Part shown: one piece after another, positions 8,730-15,662 of the stretch
Position numbering within the stretch: the first letter of the stretch is position 1
How the letters are laid out: every line of letters starts with the position of its first letter
Assembly (NCBI GenBank): GCA_046484325.1
Contig: JAWOJB010000001.1
Span: forward strand, 1 to 41,793
DNA: 41,793 nucleotides
Direction: 5' to 3'
DNA from: JAWOJB01 sp046484325
Lineage (GTDB): Bacteria > Actinomycetota > Acidimicrobiia > Spongiisociales > ZC4RG35
Position numbers and translations under genes: made by a program
The notes under the pieces: model-generated
Databases searched by the model: none
Told to the model about the DNA's origin: nothing
The model's input: the letters and a program-made list of their open reading frames with translations, nothing else

Positions 8730-9730
8730 TCGCCGGCGGGTCAGAGGTCCTCGTCGGTCGCGGGTTCCCTCGGCCCCTCCTCCCCGAGCGTGCCGGCCGG
8801 GAACGGGTGGCCATGCTCGTCCAACCCGGCTCCCGGTCGGTCGCGGCGCGGGCGGCGGCCGGGGTCGACCTGCCGGTGCTCGAGGTGGAGCTCCCCGACC
8901 GCGAAGCCGCCAAGGACCTCGATACGGTGGGTTCCGTCTACCGGCGGCTGGCGGATGCCGGGATCGGCCGTCACGACACGCTCATCGGCGTGGGCGGAGG
9001 TGCGGCGACGGACGTCGCCGGCTTCGTGGCCGCCACCTGGCTGCGCGGGGTGGAGTGGGTTGCCGTTCCCACCACCATGCTGGGGGCCGTCGATGCCTCG
9101 TTGGGAGGCAAGACGGGGATCAACCTGGGTGGCAAGAACCTGGTGGGGGCGTTCTGGCAGCCGAGCCGGGTGGTGATCGACCTCGACGTCCTCGACGGCC
9201 TCCCCCTCGAGCTCCTGCGGGAGGGGAGCGCCGAGTCGCTCAAGGCGGGCTATGTCGCCGACCGGGAGCTGGTCGAGATCTACGAGCGCGAGGGGCTGGC
9301 GGCGCCGCTGGAGTTGGTGGTCCCCCGGGCGGTGGCTGTGAAGGTGGCCGTCGTGTCCGAAGACTTCCGGGAGACGGGGCGGCGGGCCATCCTCAACTTC
9401 GGACACACGATCGGCCACGCCGTGGAGCGCATGTGCGGCCTGCCACACGGGCACGCAGTGGCCGTGGGCATGGTGGCTGCCGCCGAGATCTCACGAGAGC
9501 GGCACGGTTTCGACGCGGCGAGGCTCCGCACCTCGGTCGCCCGGCTCGGTCTTCCCACCCACGTGACGGCCTGCGACGCCGACCAGGCGATGGAGCTGAT
9601 CGATCTCGACAAGAAACGCGATGCCTCCGGGGTCCGCATGGTCCTGTTGCGCGACGTCGGAGAGCCTGTGGTCGAGCCGGTCACCGCGCCCGAGGTGCTC
9701 GTCGCCCTCGCCGCCATCGGAGCGATCTGA
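8711..9730 (+). CDS. aroB: 3-dehydroquinate synthase
   Basis: Cyclises DAHP to 3-dehydroquinate with NAD and a divalent metal; about 339 residues. Motifs are GVGGGAATDVAGFVAATWLRG (NAD site), PTTMLGAVDASLGGKTGINL, GKNLVGAFWQP, and the metal and catalytic residues in AESLKAGY, NFGHTIGHAVE and LPHGHAVAVGM. Two adjacent GTG codons (8711 and 8714) could start it; both overlap the aroK end. In mycobacteria aroB is followed by aroQ and pepQ; here the next gene is efp, so the dehydratase of the pathway must be elsewhere. Confidence 0.95.
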   Translation: MVDRFLIAGGSEVLVGRGFPRPLLPERAGRERVAMLVQPGSRSVAARAAAGVDLPVLEVELPDREAAKDLDTVGSVYRRLADAGIGRHDTLIGVGGGAATDVAGFVAATWLRGVEWVAVPTTMLGAVDASLGGKTGINLGGKNLVGAFWQPSRVVIDLDVLDGLPLELLREGSAESLKAGYVADRELVEIYEREGLAAPLELVVPRAVAVKVAVVSEDFRETGRRAILNFGHTIGHAVERMCGLPHGHAVAVGMVAAAEISRERHGFDAARLRTSVARLGLPTHVTACDADQAMELIDLDKKRDASGVRMVLLRDVGEPVVEPVTAPEVLVALAAIGAI

Positions 9731-9778
9731 CCGAGCCCGGAGCGACCGGCACGGGGCCGCCGCTCCCGAGTGCCCGAC

Positions 9779-9784
9779 TAGCCT
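9779..9784 (+). promoter_or_regulatory. -10 element (TAGCCT) for efp-nusB
   Basis: TAGCCT lies in the 97-nt aroB-efp gap, 43 nt before the efp ATG. A transcript starting about 7 nt downstream would have a leader of some 35 nt that includes the GAGG Shine-Dalgarno site at 9818-9822. No clear -35. Confidence 0.4.
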
Positions 9785-9827
9785 GCCTCGCAATCGTCCC
9801 ATCGTCAGAGCGACCCACGAGGTCCCC

Positions 9828-10385
9828 ATGATCAGCACCAACGACGTCCGCCCGGGCATGGCCCTCGACCTCCCCGACGGGTTGTTCTCCATCGTCAAGT
9901 ACGAGCACGTAAAGCCGGGGAAAGGCAAGGCGTTCGTCCGCATGCGCCTCAAGAACGTCGAGACCGGCCAGGTCCTCGACCGGACCTTCCGGGCCGATGA
10001 AGACGTGCCCCAGGCCATCATCGAGCGGCGTGACCACCAGTTCCTCTATCGCGACGACCTCGGATTCCACTTCATGAACCTCGAGGACTACGGCCAGTTC
10101 GCTCTCCAGCCCGAGGAGGTCGGCGACGCCGCCGACTTCCTCATCGACGGGATGACCGTGCAGCTCACCCTGTACAAAGGAACACCCATCGGGGTCGAGC
10201 TGCCCGCGGCCGTGGAGCTCGAAGTCACGTTCGCCGAGCCGGGCGTGAAGGGCGACACGGTATCGGGAGCCCGCAAGCCGGTGACCGTCGAGACCGGCCT
10301 GACGGTCCAGGTCCCGCTCTTCGTCGAGCAGGGCGACCGGATCAAGGTCGACACGAGGACCGGCGAATACCTGACCCGCGTGTGA
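9828..10385 (+). CDS. efp: elongation factor P
   Basis: Ribosome-binding factor that relieves stalling at polyproline; 185 residues with the three beta-barrel domains of the family. The domain I loop that reaches the peptidyl-transferase centre reads VKPGKGKAF, with the functional Lys at the tip. The C-terminus (GARKPVTVETGL, VPLFVEQGDRIKVDTRTGEY) is the EF-P signature. Actinobacterial EF-Ps often have a PGKGP loop; here it is PGKGK. The ATG start is supported by GAGGT 5 nt upstream. GTGA overlap with nusB. Confidence 0.96.
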   Translation: MISTNDVRPGMALDLPDGLFSIVKYEHVKPGKGKAFVRMRLKNVETGQVLDRTFRADEDVPQAIIERRDHQFLYRDDLGFHFMNLEDYGQFALQPEEVGDAADFLIDGMTVQLTLYKGTPIGVELPAAVELEVTFAEPGVKGDTVSGARKPVTVETGLTVQVPLFVEQGDRIKVDTRTGEYLTRV

Positions 10386-10786
10386 GCCCACCTCACGAGC
10401 GCCCCTCGACGGCGTCGGAGCCTCGGGAGCTGGCCATCCAGGCCCTCTACGAGGCCGACCTCCGCCATCACGATCGGATCGAGGACCCGGGCCGCCTGCC
10501 CCTCCGGGCCCGCCGCCTCGCCGAGGGTGTCCTCGAGGAGCGCGCCGAGCTCGACACCGCGATCGAGGCGGCGTCGGAGCACTGGCGGGTCGAGCGGATG
10601 CCGGCGGTCGACCGGGCGATCCTCCGGCTCGGCCTCTACGAGCTACGCCGCCACCCCGAGCTCCCGGCGGCCGTGATCGTCTCCGAAGCCGTCCGCATCG
10701 CCAAGCTGTTCTCGACCGAGCGCAGCGGGGCGTTCGTCAACGGGGTCCTGGCGACGCTCGCACGGATCGAGCGGCCCGATGGTTGA
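10382..10786 (+). CDS. nusB: transcription antitermination factor NusB
   Basis: All-helical RNA-binding protein that with S10 (NusE) binds boxA of rRNA leaders and supports antitermination; 134 residues. Recognisable by RELAIQALYEADLR at the N-terminus, DRAILRLGLYEL, and a C-terminal VIVSEAVRIAKLFSTERSGAFVNGVL. GTG start in a 4-nt overlap with efp. The stop lies 8 nt from the stop of the convergent broken methyltransferase gene, so nusB ends its transcription unit. Its likely target, a boxA-like site, is visible at 41156-41168. Confidence 0.94.
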   Translation: MSPPHERPSTASEPRELAIQALYEADLRHHDRIEDPGRLPLRARRLAEGVLEERAELDTAIEAASEHWRVERMPAVDRAILRLGLYELRRHPELPAAVIVSEAVRIAKLFSTERSGAFVNGVLATLARIERPDG

Positions 10787-10794
10787 GGCGCCGC

Positions 10795-11619
10795 TCAGGG
10801 ACGCCGGTGGGCCACGAGGGTGTACATGAGGGGGACGAGGTCGCGCTGCTCGGGCGGAAGCCGGTAGCGGCCGTCCTCGCTCCGCATCTGGGGCAGCGCC
10901 TGCCACTCCAGCTCCCGGTGCTCCTCGAAGGTCGTCACATGCAACCCGCTCTGGAGCAGGGCCGTGATGATCTCGCCCAGCCCATGGTTCCACTCGTAGG
11001 TCCGGGTGTTGCGCAGCACGGCGTCGCCGTCGGTGTAGGTCGTCGGCTCGTCGAATGCGAGCGGGGCGGCCGTCTCGAAGTAGGGATGGCGCACGCGCAG
11101 CTCGTCGGCTCCGGCCGTCTCGTCGAGCGCCCAGAGCATCGGGTGACCCTCGCGGAGGTAGAGGCGGCCGCCCGGTGCGAGCAGGTTCGCCACCACCGTC
11201 GCCCACCGGGAGACGTCGGGTAGCCAGTTGAGCGCACCGACCCCGGTGTAGACGAGGTCGTACCGGGCGCCGACGACCTCCACCGCGTCGTAGACGTTGG
11301 CGACCTCGAACCTGCCCCCGGTGCCGGTCCGCTCGAACAACTCCCGCGCCACCGCGATCGACTCCTCGGACTGGTCGATGCCCGTGGTTGCGGCCCCCAG
11401 CCGGGCCAGTGACAGCGTGTCGGTCCCGATATGACACTGGAGGTGGACGGCGGTCCGGCCGGTCAGGTCGCCGAGATACCGGCGGTCGAAGCGCACGACG
11501 CCGCTCAGATGGGTGGGATCGGCCAGGTAGGCGTCGAGGTCCTAGATGCGAGAGTGGGCGTGGATGCCAGCCCGTTCGTTCCAGTTTCGGCGGTTCGCCT
11601 CGAAGTACTCCCGGCGCAT
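10795..11619 (-). pseudogene. class I SAM-dependent methyltransferase gene interrupted by an in-frame amber codon
   Basis: Read on the minus strand, ATG 11619 opens MRREYFEANRRNWNERA and then IHAHSRI. TAG follows at 11544-11542, and the same frame continues with DLDAYLADPTHLSG, RFDRRYLGDLTGRTAVHLQ and a full Rossmann methyltransferase (HIGTDTLSLARLGA, TGIDQSEESI, APGGRLYLREGHP) to TGA at 10797-10795, 275 codons in all. A Tyr codon (TAC or TAT) would fit at the TAG, as this family usually reads SRxYDLDAYL. A single base change explains it. A shorter product could start at GTG 11496 but would lack the N-terminal 40 residues. Alternatives are a sequencing error or readthrough. Substrate unknown. 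It is convergent with nusB and divergent from the pyr operon. Confidence 0.75.
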
Positions 11620-11664
11620 CGCCGAGCATTTTCGCACGCTCGCGTCGCGCACTCGGGCACCTGC

Positions 11665-11670
11665 TACCGT
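11665..11670 (+). promoter_or_regulatory. -10 element (TACCGT) for the pyr operon
   Basis: TACCGT sits 54 nt before the leader ORF ATG at 11719. A start about 7 nt downstream gives an RNA that begins just before the PyrR-binding hairpin, which is what the mechanism requires. No clear -35 element. Confidence 0.45.
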
Positions 11671-11680
11671 CGCCCTCGTC

Positions 11681-11714
11681 CCTTTAAGTCCGGTCCCGCG
11701 AGGCCGGGAAGGAG
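11681..11714 (+). promoter_or_regulatory. PyrR-binding RNA hairpin overlapping a Shine-Dalgarno site
   Basis: CCTTTAAG followed by CCGGTCCCGCGAGGCCGG (11690-11707) forms a 4-bp CCGG/CCGG lower stem topped by UCC-CGCGA-GG. This matches the PyrR-binding loop consensus known from Bacillus (GUCCAGAGAGGC; here GUCCCGCGAGGC). The AAGGAG ribosome-binding site (11709-11714) begins 1 nt after the stem. Bound PyrR-UMP would therefore block translation, as reported for Mycobacterium smegmatis. There is no terminator hairpin downstream, so translational repression is more likely than attenuation. Confidence 0.85.
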
Positions 11715-11718
11715 TGCC

Positions 11719-11778
11719 ATGACCGCAACCCGCAGCGGCGTGGGGTCCGCGAGAGGCGGTGCCCCGTGCCCATCGTGA
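11719..11778 (+). CDS. possible 19-codon leader ORF upstream of pyrR
   Basis: ATG 11719 lies 4 nt after the AAGGAG site beside the PyrR loop and opens a 19-codon frame, MTATRSGVGSARGGAPCPS, ending in TGA at 11776-11778. The frame differs from that of pyrR. Its stop overlaps an in-frame pyrR ATG at 11778 (TGATG) and lies just beyond the alternative pyrR GTG at 11766. Translation of this ORF could therefore deliver ribosomes to pyrR. The strongest ribosome-binding site in the leader belongs to this ORF and not to pyrR. Whether the peptide itself matters is unknown; it has no pyrimidine-related codon bias that I can see. Confidence 0.5.
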   Translation: MTATRSGVGSARGGAPCPS

Positions 11779-12302
11779 TGGAGGCGGACGACGTCCGCCG
11801 GGCCATCCGTCGCATCGCCCACGAGATCCTCGAGCGCCATCACGGAGCCGGCGGTGTCGTGTTGGTGGGGATCCACACCCGAGGCGTCCCGCTGGCAGAG
11901 GCCGTCGCCGAGGCGATCGACGAGGTGGAGGGCGTGAAGGTCCCGGTGGGCGAGCTCGACATCGGGCTCTACCGAGACGACCTCTCCCGGCGCCCGACCA
12001 CCAGGCTCTCCCGCACACTCATCCCGGTGGACCTCACCGAGGAGGTCGTGGTCCTGGTCGACGACGTGCTCTACACGGGCCGCACGGTGCGGGCCGCCCT
12101 CGACGCCCTGCTCGACCTCGGGCGTCCGCGACGCGTGGAGCTCGCCGTGCTCGTCGATCGCGGCCACCGCCAGCTCCCGATCCGACCGGACTACGTCGGC
12201 AAGAACCTGCCCACCGCCACCGACGAACGGGTCACCGTCCGTCTCGCCGAGACCGACGGGGCCACCTCGGTGTCGGTCGGACGACCCGGAGAGCCGTCGT
12301 GA
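11766..12302 (+). CDS. pyrR: pyrimidine operon regulator PyrR / uracil phosphoribosyltransferase
   Basis: UMP/UTP-sensing RNA-binding regulator with a PRTase fold; about 178 residues. It has VRRAIRRIAHEILERHHG, VLVGIHTRGVPLA, LYRDDLSRRP, the PRPP loop VVLVDDVLYTGRTVRAALDAL, and VLVDRGHRQLPIRPDYVGKNLPT, all close to mycobacterial PyrR. GTG 11766 gives an N-terminus (PIVMEADDVRR) that aligns with Bacillus PyrR and has a GAGAGGCGG stretch upstream; ATG 11778 is the alternative. It would bind the hairpin at 11681-11714 and so control its own operon. GTGA overlap with pyrB. Confidence 0.95.
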   Translation: MPIVMEADDVRRAIRRIAHEILERHHGAGGVVLVGIHTRGVPLAEAVAEAIDEVEGVKVPVGELDIGLYRDDLSRRPTTRLSRTLIPVDLTEEVVVLVDDVLYTGRTVRAALDALLDLGRPRRVELAVLVDRGHRQLPIRPDYVGKNLPTATDERVTVRLAETDGATSVSVGRPGEPS

Positions 12303-13231
12303 GGGACCTCCTCTCGATCGAGGATCTGACGGCCGACGACCTGACCGGCCTCCTCGACCTGTCCGACGAGTTCCTGGGCGTGCTGGGACGGGAGATCCCC
12401 AAGGTCCCGGCGCTCCGCGGCCGGACCGTCGCCATGCTCTTCTACGAGTCGTCGACCCGGACCAGGCTCTCCTTCGACCGGGCTGCCAAGGCCCTCTCCG
12501 CCGACACCATGACCTTCACGCCCGGTGGATCCTCGGTGTCGAAAGGCGAGAGCCTGAAGGACACCGCTCTCACCGTGACCGCCATGGGCCCCGACCTCAT
12601 GGTCGTCCGGCACCAGGCCACCGGGGCCCCACGCCAGATCGCTCGCTGGACCGGCCTCCCGGTCGTCAACGCCGGTGACGGGGCCCATCAGCACCCGACC
12701 CAGGCCCTGCTCGACTGCATGACCATCCGCCGGCACTTCGGCCGCATCGACGGGCTGAAGGTGGCGATCGTCGGGGACATCCGCCACAGCCGGGTGGCCC
12801 GGTCGAACATCCAGGCGCTCACGATGCTCGGGGCCGGCGTCGTGCTCGTCGCCCCTCGGACCCTCCTCCCCTTCGATCACACCGGATGGCCGGTCGAGGT
12901 CACCGACGACTTCGACGCCGTCCTTCCCCAGGTCGACGTCGCCTACATGCTCCGGATCCAAGAGGAACGGGGCGGCGGCGAGGACTTCCCGTCGGTCGCC
13001 GAGTACACGTCACGCTTTGGGCTCACCCGGCACCGGGCCGAGCGGCTGCAGGAGGGGGCGGTCGTCATGCACCCGGGGCCCATGAACCGCGGTGTGGAGA
13101 TCGACCCGGTCGTGGCGGACGGGGCGCGGTCGCTCGTGATCGAGCAGGTGACCCACGGCATCGCCGTCCGGATGGCGGTCCTGTTCCGGATCCTCGGGGG
13201 CGCGGCGGCGGAGTCGGAGGGCAGGGCATGA
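12299..13231 (+). CDS. pyrB: aspartate carbamoyltransferase catalytic subunit
   Basis: Joins carbamoyl phosphate and aspartate, the first committed step to UMP; 310 residues. Motifs are FYESSTRTRLSFD (carbamoyl-phosphate loop), GGSSVSKGESLKDT (the 80s loop Ser/Lys), HQHPTQALLD, GDIRHSRVARSN, and MHPGPMNRGVEI (aspartate/240s region). No regulatory PyrI subunit is nearby, as usual in actinobacteria. GTG start overlapping the pyrR stop (GTGA); ATGA overlap with pyrC. Confidence 0.97.
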   Translation: MRDLLSIEDLTADDLTGLLDLSDEFLGVLGREIPKVPALRGRTVAMLFYESSTRTRLSFDRAAKALSADTMTFTPGGSSVSKGESLKDTALTVTAMGPDLMVVRHQATGAPRQIARWTGLPVVNAGDGAHQHPTQALLDCMTIRRHFGRIDGLKVAIVGDIRHSRVARSNIQALTMLGAGVVLVAPRTLLPFDHTGWPVEVTDDFDAVLPQVDVAYMLRIQEERGGGEDFPSVAEYTSRFGLTRHRAERLQEGAVVMHPGPMNRGVEIDPVVADGARSLVIEQVTHGIAVRMAVLFRILGGAAAESEGRA

Positions 13232-14481
13232 GTGAGGTGCTCCTCCGAGGAGGTCTCGTCTTCGGTCCCGACGGCGAACGTGTCGGCGACGTCGTCGTGT
13301 CCGGCGGTGTGGTCGCCAACGTCGGCGTCGACCTGCCGGCCGACGGGCGCACCGTCGTCGAGTGCGCCGGGGCCTGGGTGGGGCCCGCCTTCGTCGACCT
13401 CCACGTGCACCTCCGCGAGCCGGGGGAGGAGTGGAAAGAGGACATCCGGTCGGGTCGCGAGGCGGCCGCCGCCGGCGGCTACTCCGCCGTGGTGTCCATG
13501 CCCAACACCCGTCCGGCCATCGATGCCGGGCACCTGGCCCGCCAGGTGACCCGACCGGCCCCGGTCGAGGTCGTCCCCGCCGGTGCCATCACCATGGGAC
13601 GGCTCGGAGAGCGCCTGGCCCACCTCGACGAGCTGTGGGAGGCCGGTGTCCGCATCTTCAGCGACGACGGAGACACCGTCGCCGATGCCGGGCTCCTCCG
13701 GCGGGCGATGGACTACCTGGCGGCCCGGGGAGCGATCATCGCCCAGCACGCCGAGGATCCGGGCCTGTGCCGGGGCGGCCAGATGCACGAGGGGACGATC
13801 TCCTCCCAACTCGGGATGGTCGGCCTCCCGGCCGCCGGCGAGGAGGTCCTCGTCTCTCGAGACCTCAGGCTGGTTGAGATGACCGGGTGCCGCTACCACG
13901 TCCAGCACGTCTCGACCGCCGGAACGGTGGAACTCGTCCGGCGGGCCAAGGAACAAGGACTTCCGGTGACCGCCGAGGCGACGCCCCACCATCTGGCTCT
14001 CGATCACCGCGAAGTCCTGTCGCTCGATCCCGTGATGAAGATGTACCCGCCCCTCCGGACCCCCGAGGACGTGGAAGCCCTCCGCCACGGGCTGCGGGAG
14101 GGAGTCATCGACGCCGTGGCGACCGACCACGCCCCCCACGCCGACCACGAGAAAGACGTGCCCTTCGAGGAGGCTCCCCGCGGGGTCATCGGGCTCGAGA
14201 CATCGGCGGCGGTCATGAACACCAGTGTCGGATTGACCCCCCGCGCCTTCTTCGAGCGCCTCTCGATCGGGCCCGGGAGGATCCTGGGGGGTGATCGGGT
14301 GGCCTGGGTCGCCCCGGGCGTTGCGGCCAACATCGTGGTGTTCGACCCGACCGAGACCTGGACCCCGACCCGCTTTCGCTCCCGATCCTCCAACTCGCCG
14401 TGGCTCGGACGGCCGCTCACCGGCCAGGTCCGGGCGACCGTCGCATCCGGGGAGATCGTGCACGTGGTGGACGGGTCATGA
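13228..14481 (+). CDS. pyrC: dihydroorotase (class I)
   Basis: Zinc amidohydrolase that cyclises carbamoyl-aspartate; 417 residues. The metal site shows in FVDLHVHLREPGEEWKED (D57-L-H59-V-H61), the substrate Asn in MPNTRPA, further metal ligands in IIAQHAEDPGL and YHVQHVSTAGT, and the catalytic Asp in AVATDHAPH. The C-terminus has VAPGVAANIVVFDPTETW, typical of this clade. It is joined to pyrB and carA by ATGA overlaps on both sides. Confidence 0.97.
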   Translation: MSEVLLRGGLVFGPDGERVGDVVVSGGVVANVGVDLPADGRTVVECAGAWVGPAFVDLHVHLREPGEEWKEDIRSGREAAAAGGYSAVVSMPNTRPAIDAGHLARQVTRPAPVEVVPAGAITMGRLGERLAHLDELWEAGVRIFSDDGDTVADAGLLRRAMDYLAARGAIIAQHAEDPGLCRGGQMHEGTISSQLGMVGLPAAGEEVLVSRDLRLVEMTGCRYHVQHVSTAGTVELVRRAKEQGLPVTAEATPHHLALDHREVLSLDPVMKMYPPLRTPEDVEALRHGLREGVIDAVATDHAPHADHEKDVPFEEAPRGVIGLETSAAVMNTSVGLTPRAFFERLSIGPGRILGGDRVAWVAPGVAANIVVFDPTETWTPTRFRSRSSNSPWLGRPLTGQVRATVASGEIVHVVDGS

Positions 14482-15656
14482 ACGACGCGCTGCTCGTCAC
14501 GGCCGACGGCGCCGTGTTTCGTGCCAGATCGGTCGGCGCAGGGGGCGTGGCCACCGGCGAGGTGGTCTTCAACACCGCGATGAGCGGATACCAGGAGATC
14601 CTCACCGACCCCTCCTACGCCGGTCAGGTGGTCGTCATGACCGCCTCCCACATCGGCAATTACGGCGTCACCGAGGCCGACAGCCAGTCGGCGGGCCCGG
14701 CGGCGGCGGGGCTGGTGGTGCGGGCACTCTCCCGGCGGCACTCGAACTGGCGGGCAGAGGGTTCGCTCGCCGGTTACCTCCGCGCCCACGGTGTCGTGGC
14801 ACTCGCCGACGTGGACACCCGCCGACTGACCCGCCACATCCGTGATCGCGGCGCCCAGCCGGTAGCGATGGGCGCCGGGGTGGGAGAGTCGGACCTTCAC
14901 GCCCTCGCCCTGGCCGCCCCACGCATGGAGGGGCGCGACCTGGCCTCGACGGTGACGACCGACCGGGCCTATCGGGTGATGCCCGTGAGACAGCCCGTCG
15001 GCCGGGTGGTGGCGCTCGATCTCGGCATGAAGCGGGACATCGTCACCAACCTTACGGATCGGGGCCTCGAAGTCGAGGTGGTCCCGGCCTCGACGAGCGC
15101 CGGCGAGATCCTCTCCCGCTCGCCCGATGGTGTGTTCGTCTCCAACGGCCCCGGGGATCCCGAGCCGCTGATCGGACCGGTCGAGGCCCTCCGCGGCCTG
15201 CTCGGCCACGTTCCGGTCTTCGGGATCTGCCTCGGCCATCAGGTGCTCGGACTGGCCCTCGGGGCGACCACCTTCAAGCTTCCGTTCGGCCACCACGGCG
15301 GCAACCACCCGGTCAGACGGCTGGTCGACGGACGGGTCGAGATCACCTCGCAGAACCACGGCTTCGCCGTCGACCTGTGGTCGCTGGCCGGAGCAGCGCC
15401 ACCCCCTCCGGCGAGCGGGCTCGTGGGGCCCGAGCTCCTGCCGGGGCGGGTCTCGACCCGGTTCGGCGATGTCGAGGCCAGCCACCAGAACCTCAACGAC
15501 GGCACACTCGAAGGTCTCCGCTGCCTGGACCTGCCGGCGTTCTCCGTCCAGTACCACCCCGAGGCCGCCCCGGGGCCCCACGACTCGCTCGGTCTCTTCG
15601 ACGACTTCATGGATCTCATGGGGCTCGGCGAGGGAATCCGGCCCGGGGTGGGGTGA
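14478..15656 (+). CDS. carA: carbamoyl-phosphate synthase small (glutaminase) subunit
   Basis: Hydrolyses glutamine and passes ammonia to CarB; 392 residues. The N-terminal domain has VVFNTAMSGYQEILTDPSYAGQ and HIGNYGV. The class I glutaminase domain has SNGPGDP, nucleophile C251 in GICLGHQ, and HPEAAPGPHD near the end. A Pro-rich stretch at about residues 299-331, between NHGFAV and VEASHQNLNDGTLEG, is some 23 residues longer than in E. coli CarA. ATGA overlap with pyrC; 6 nt separate it from carB. Confidence 0.96.
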   Translation: MNDALLVTADGAVFRARSVGAGGVATGEVVFNTAMSGYQEILTDPSYAGQVVVMTASHIGNYGVTEADSQSAGPAAAGLVVRALSRRHSNWRAEGSLAGYLRAHGVVALADVDTRRLTRHIRDRGAQPVAMGAGVGESDLHALALAAPRMEGRDLASTVTTDRAYRVMPVRQPVGRVVALDLGMKRDIVTNLTDRGLEVEVVPASTSAGEILSRSPDGVFVSNGPGDPEPLIGPVEALRGLLGHVPVFGICLGHQVLGLALGATTFKLPFGHHGGNHPVRRLVDGRVEITSQNHGFAVDLWSLAGAAPPPPASGLVGPELLPGRVSTRFGDVEASHQNLNDGTLEGLRCLDLPAFSVQYHPEAAPGPHDSLGLFDDFMDLMGLGEGIRPGVG

Positions 15657-15662
15657 CGGGCG

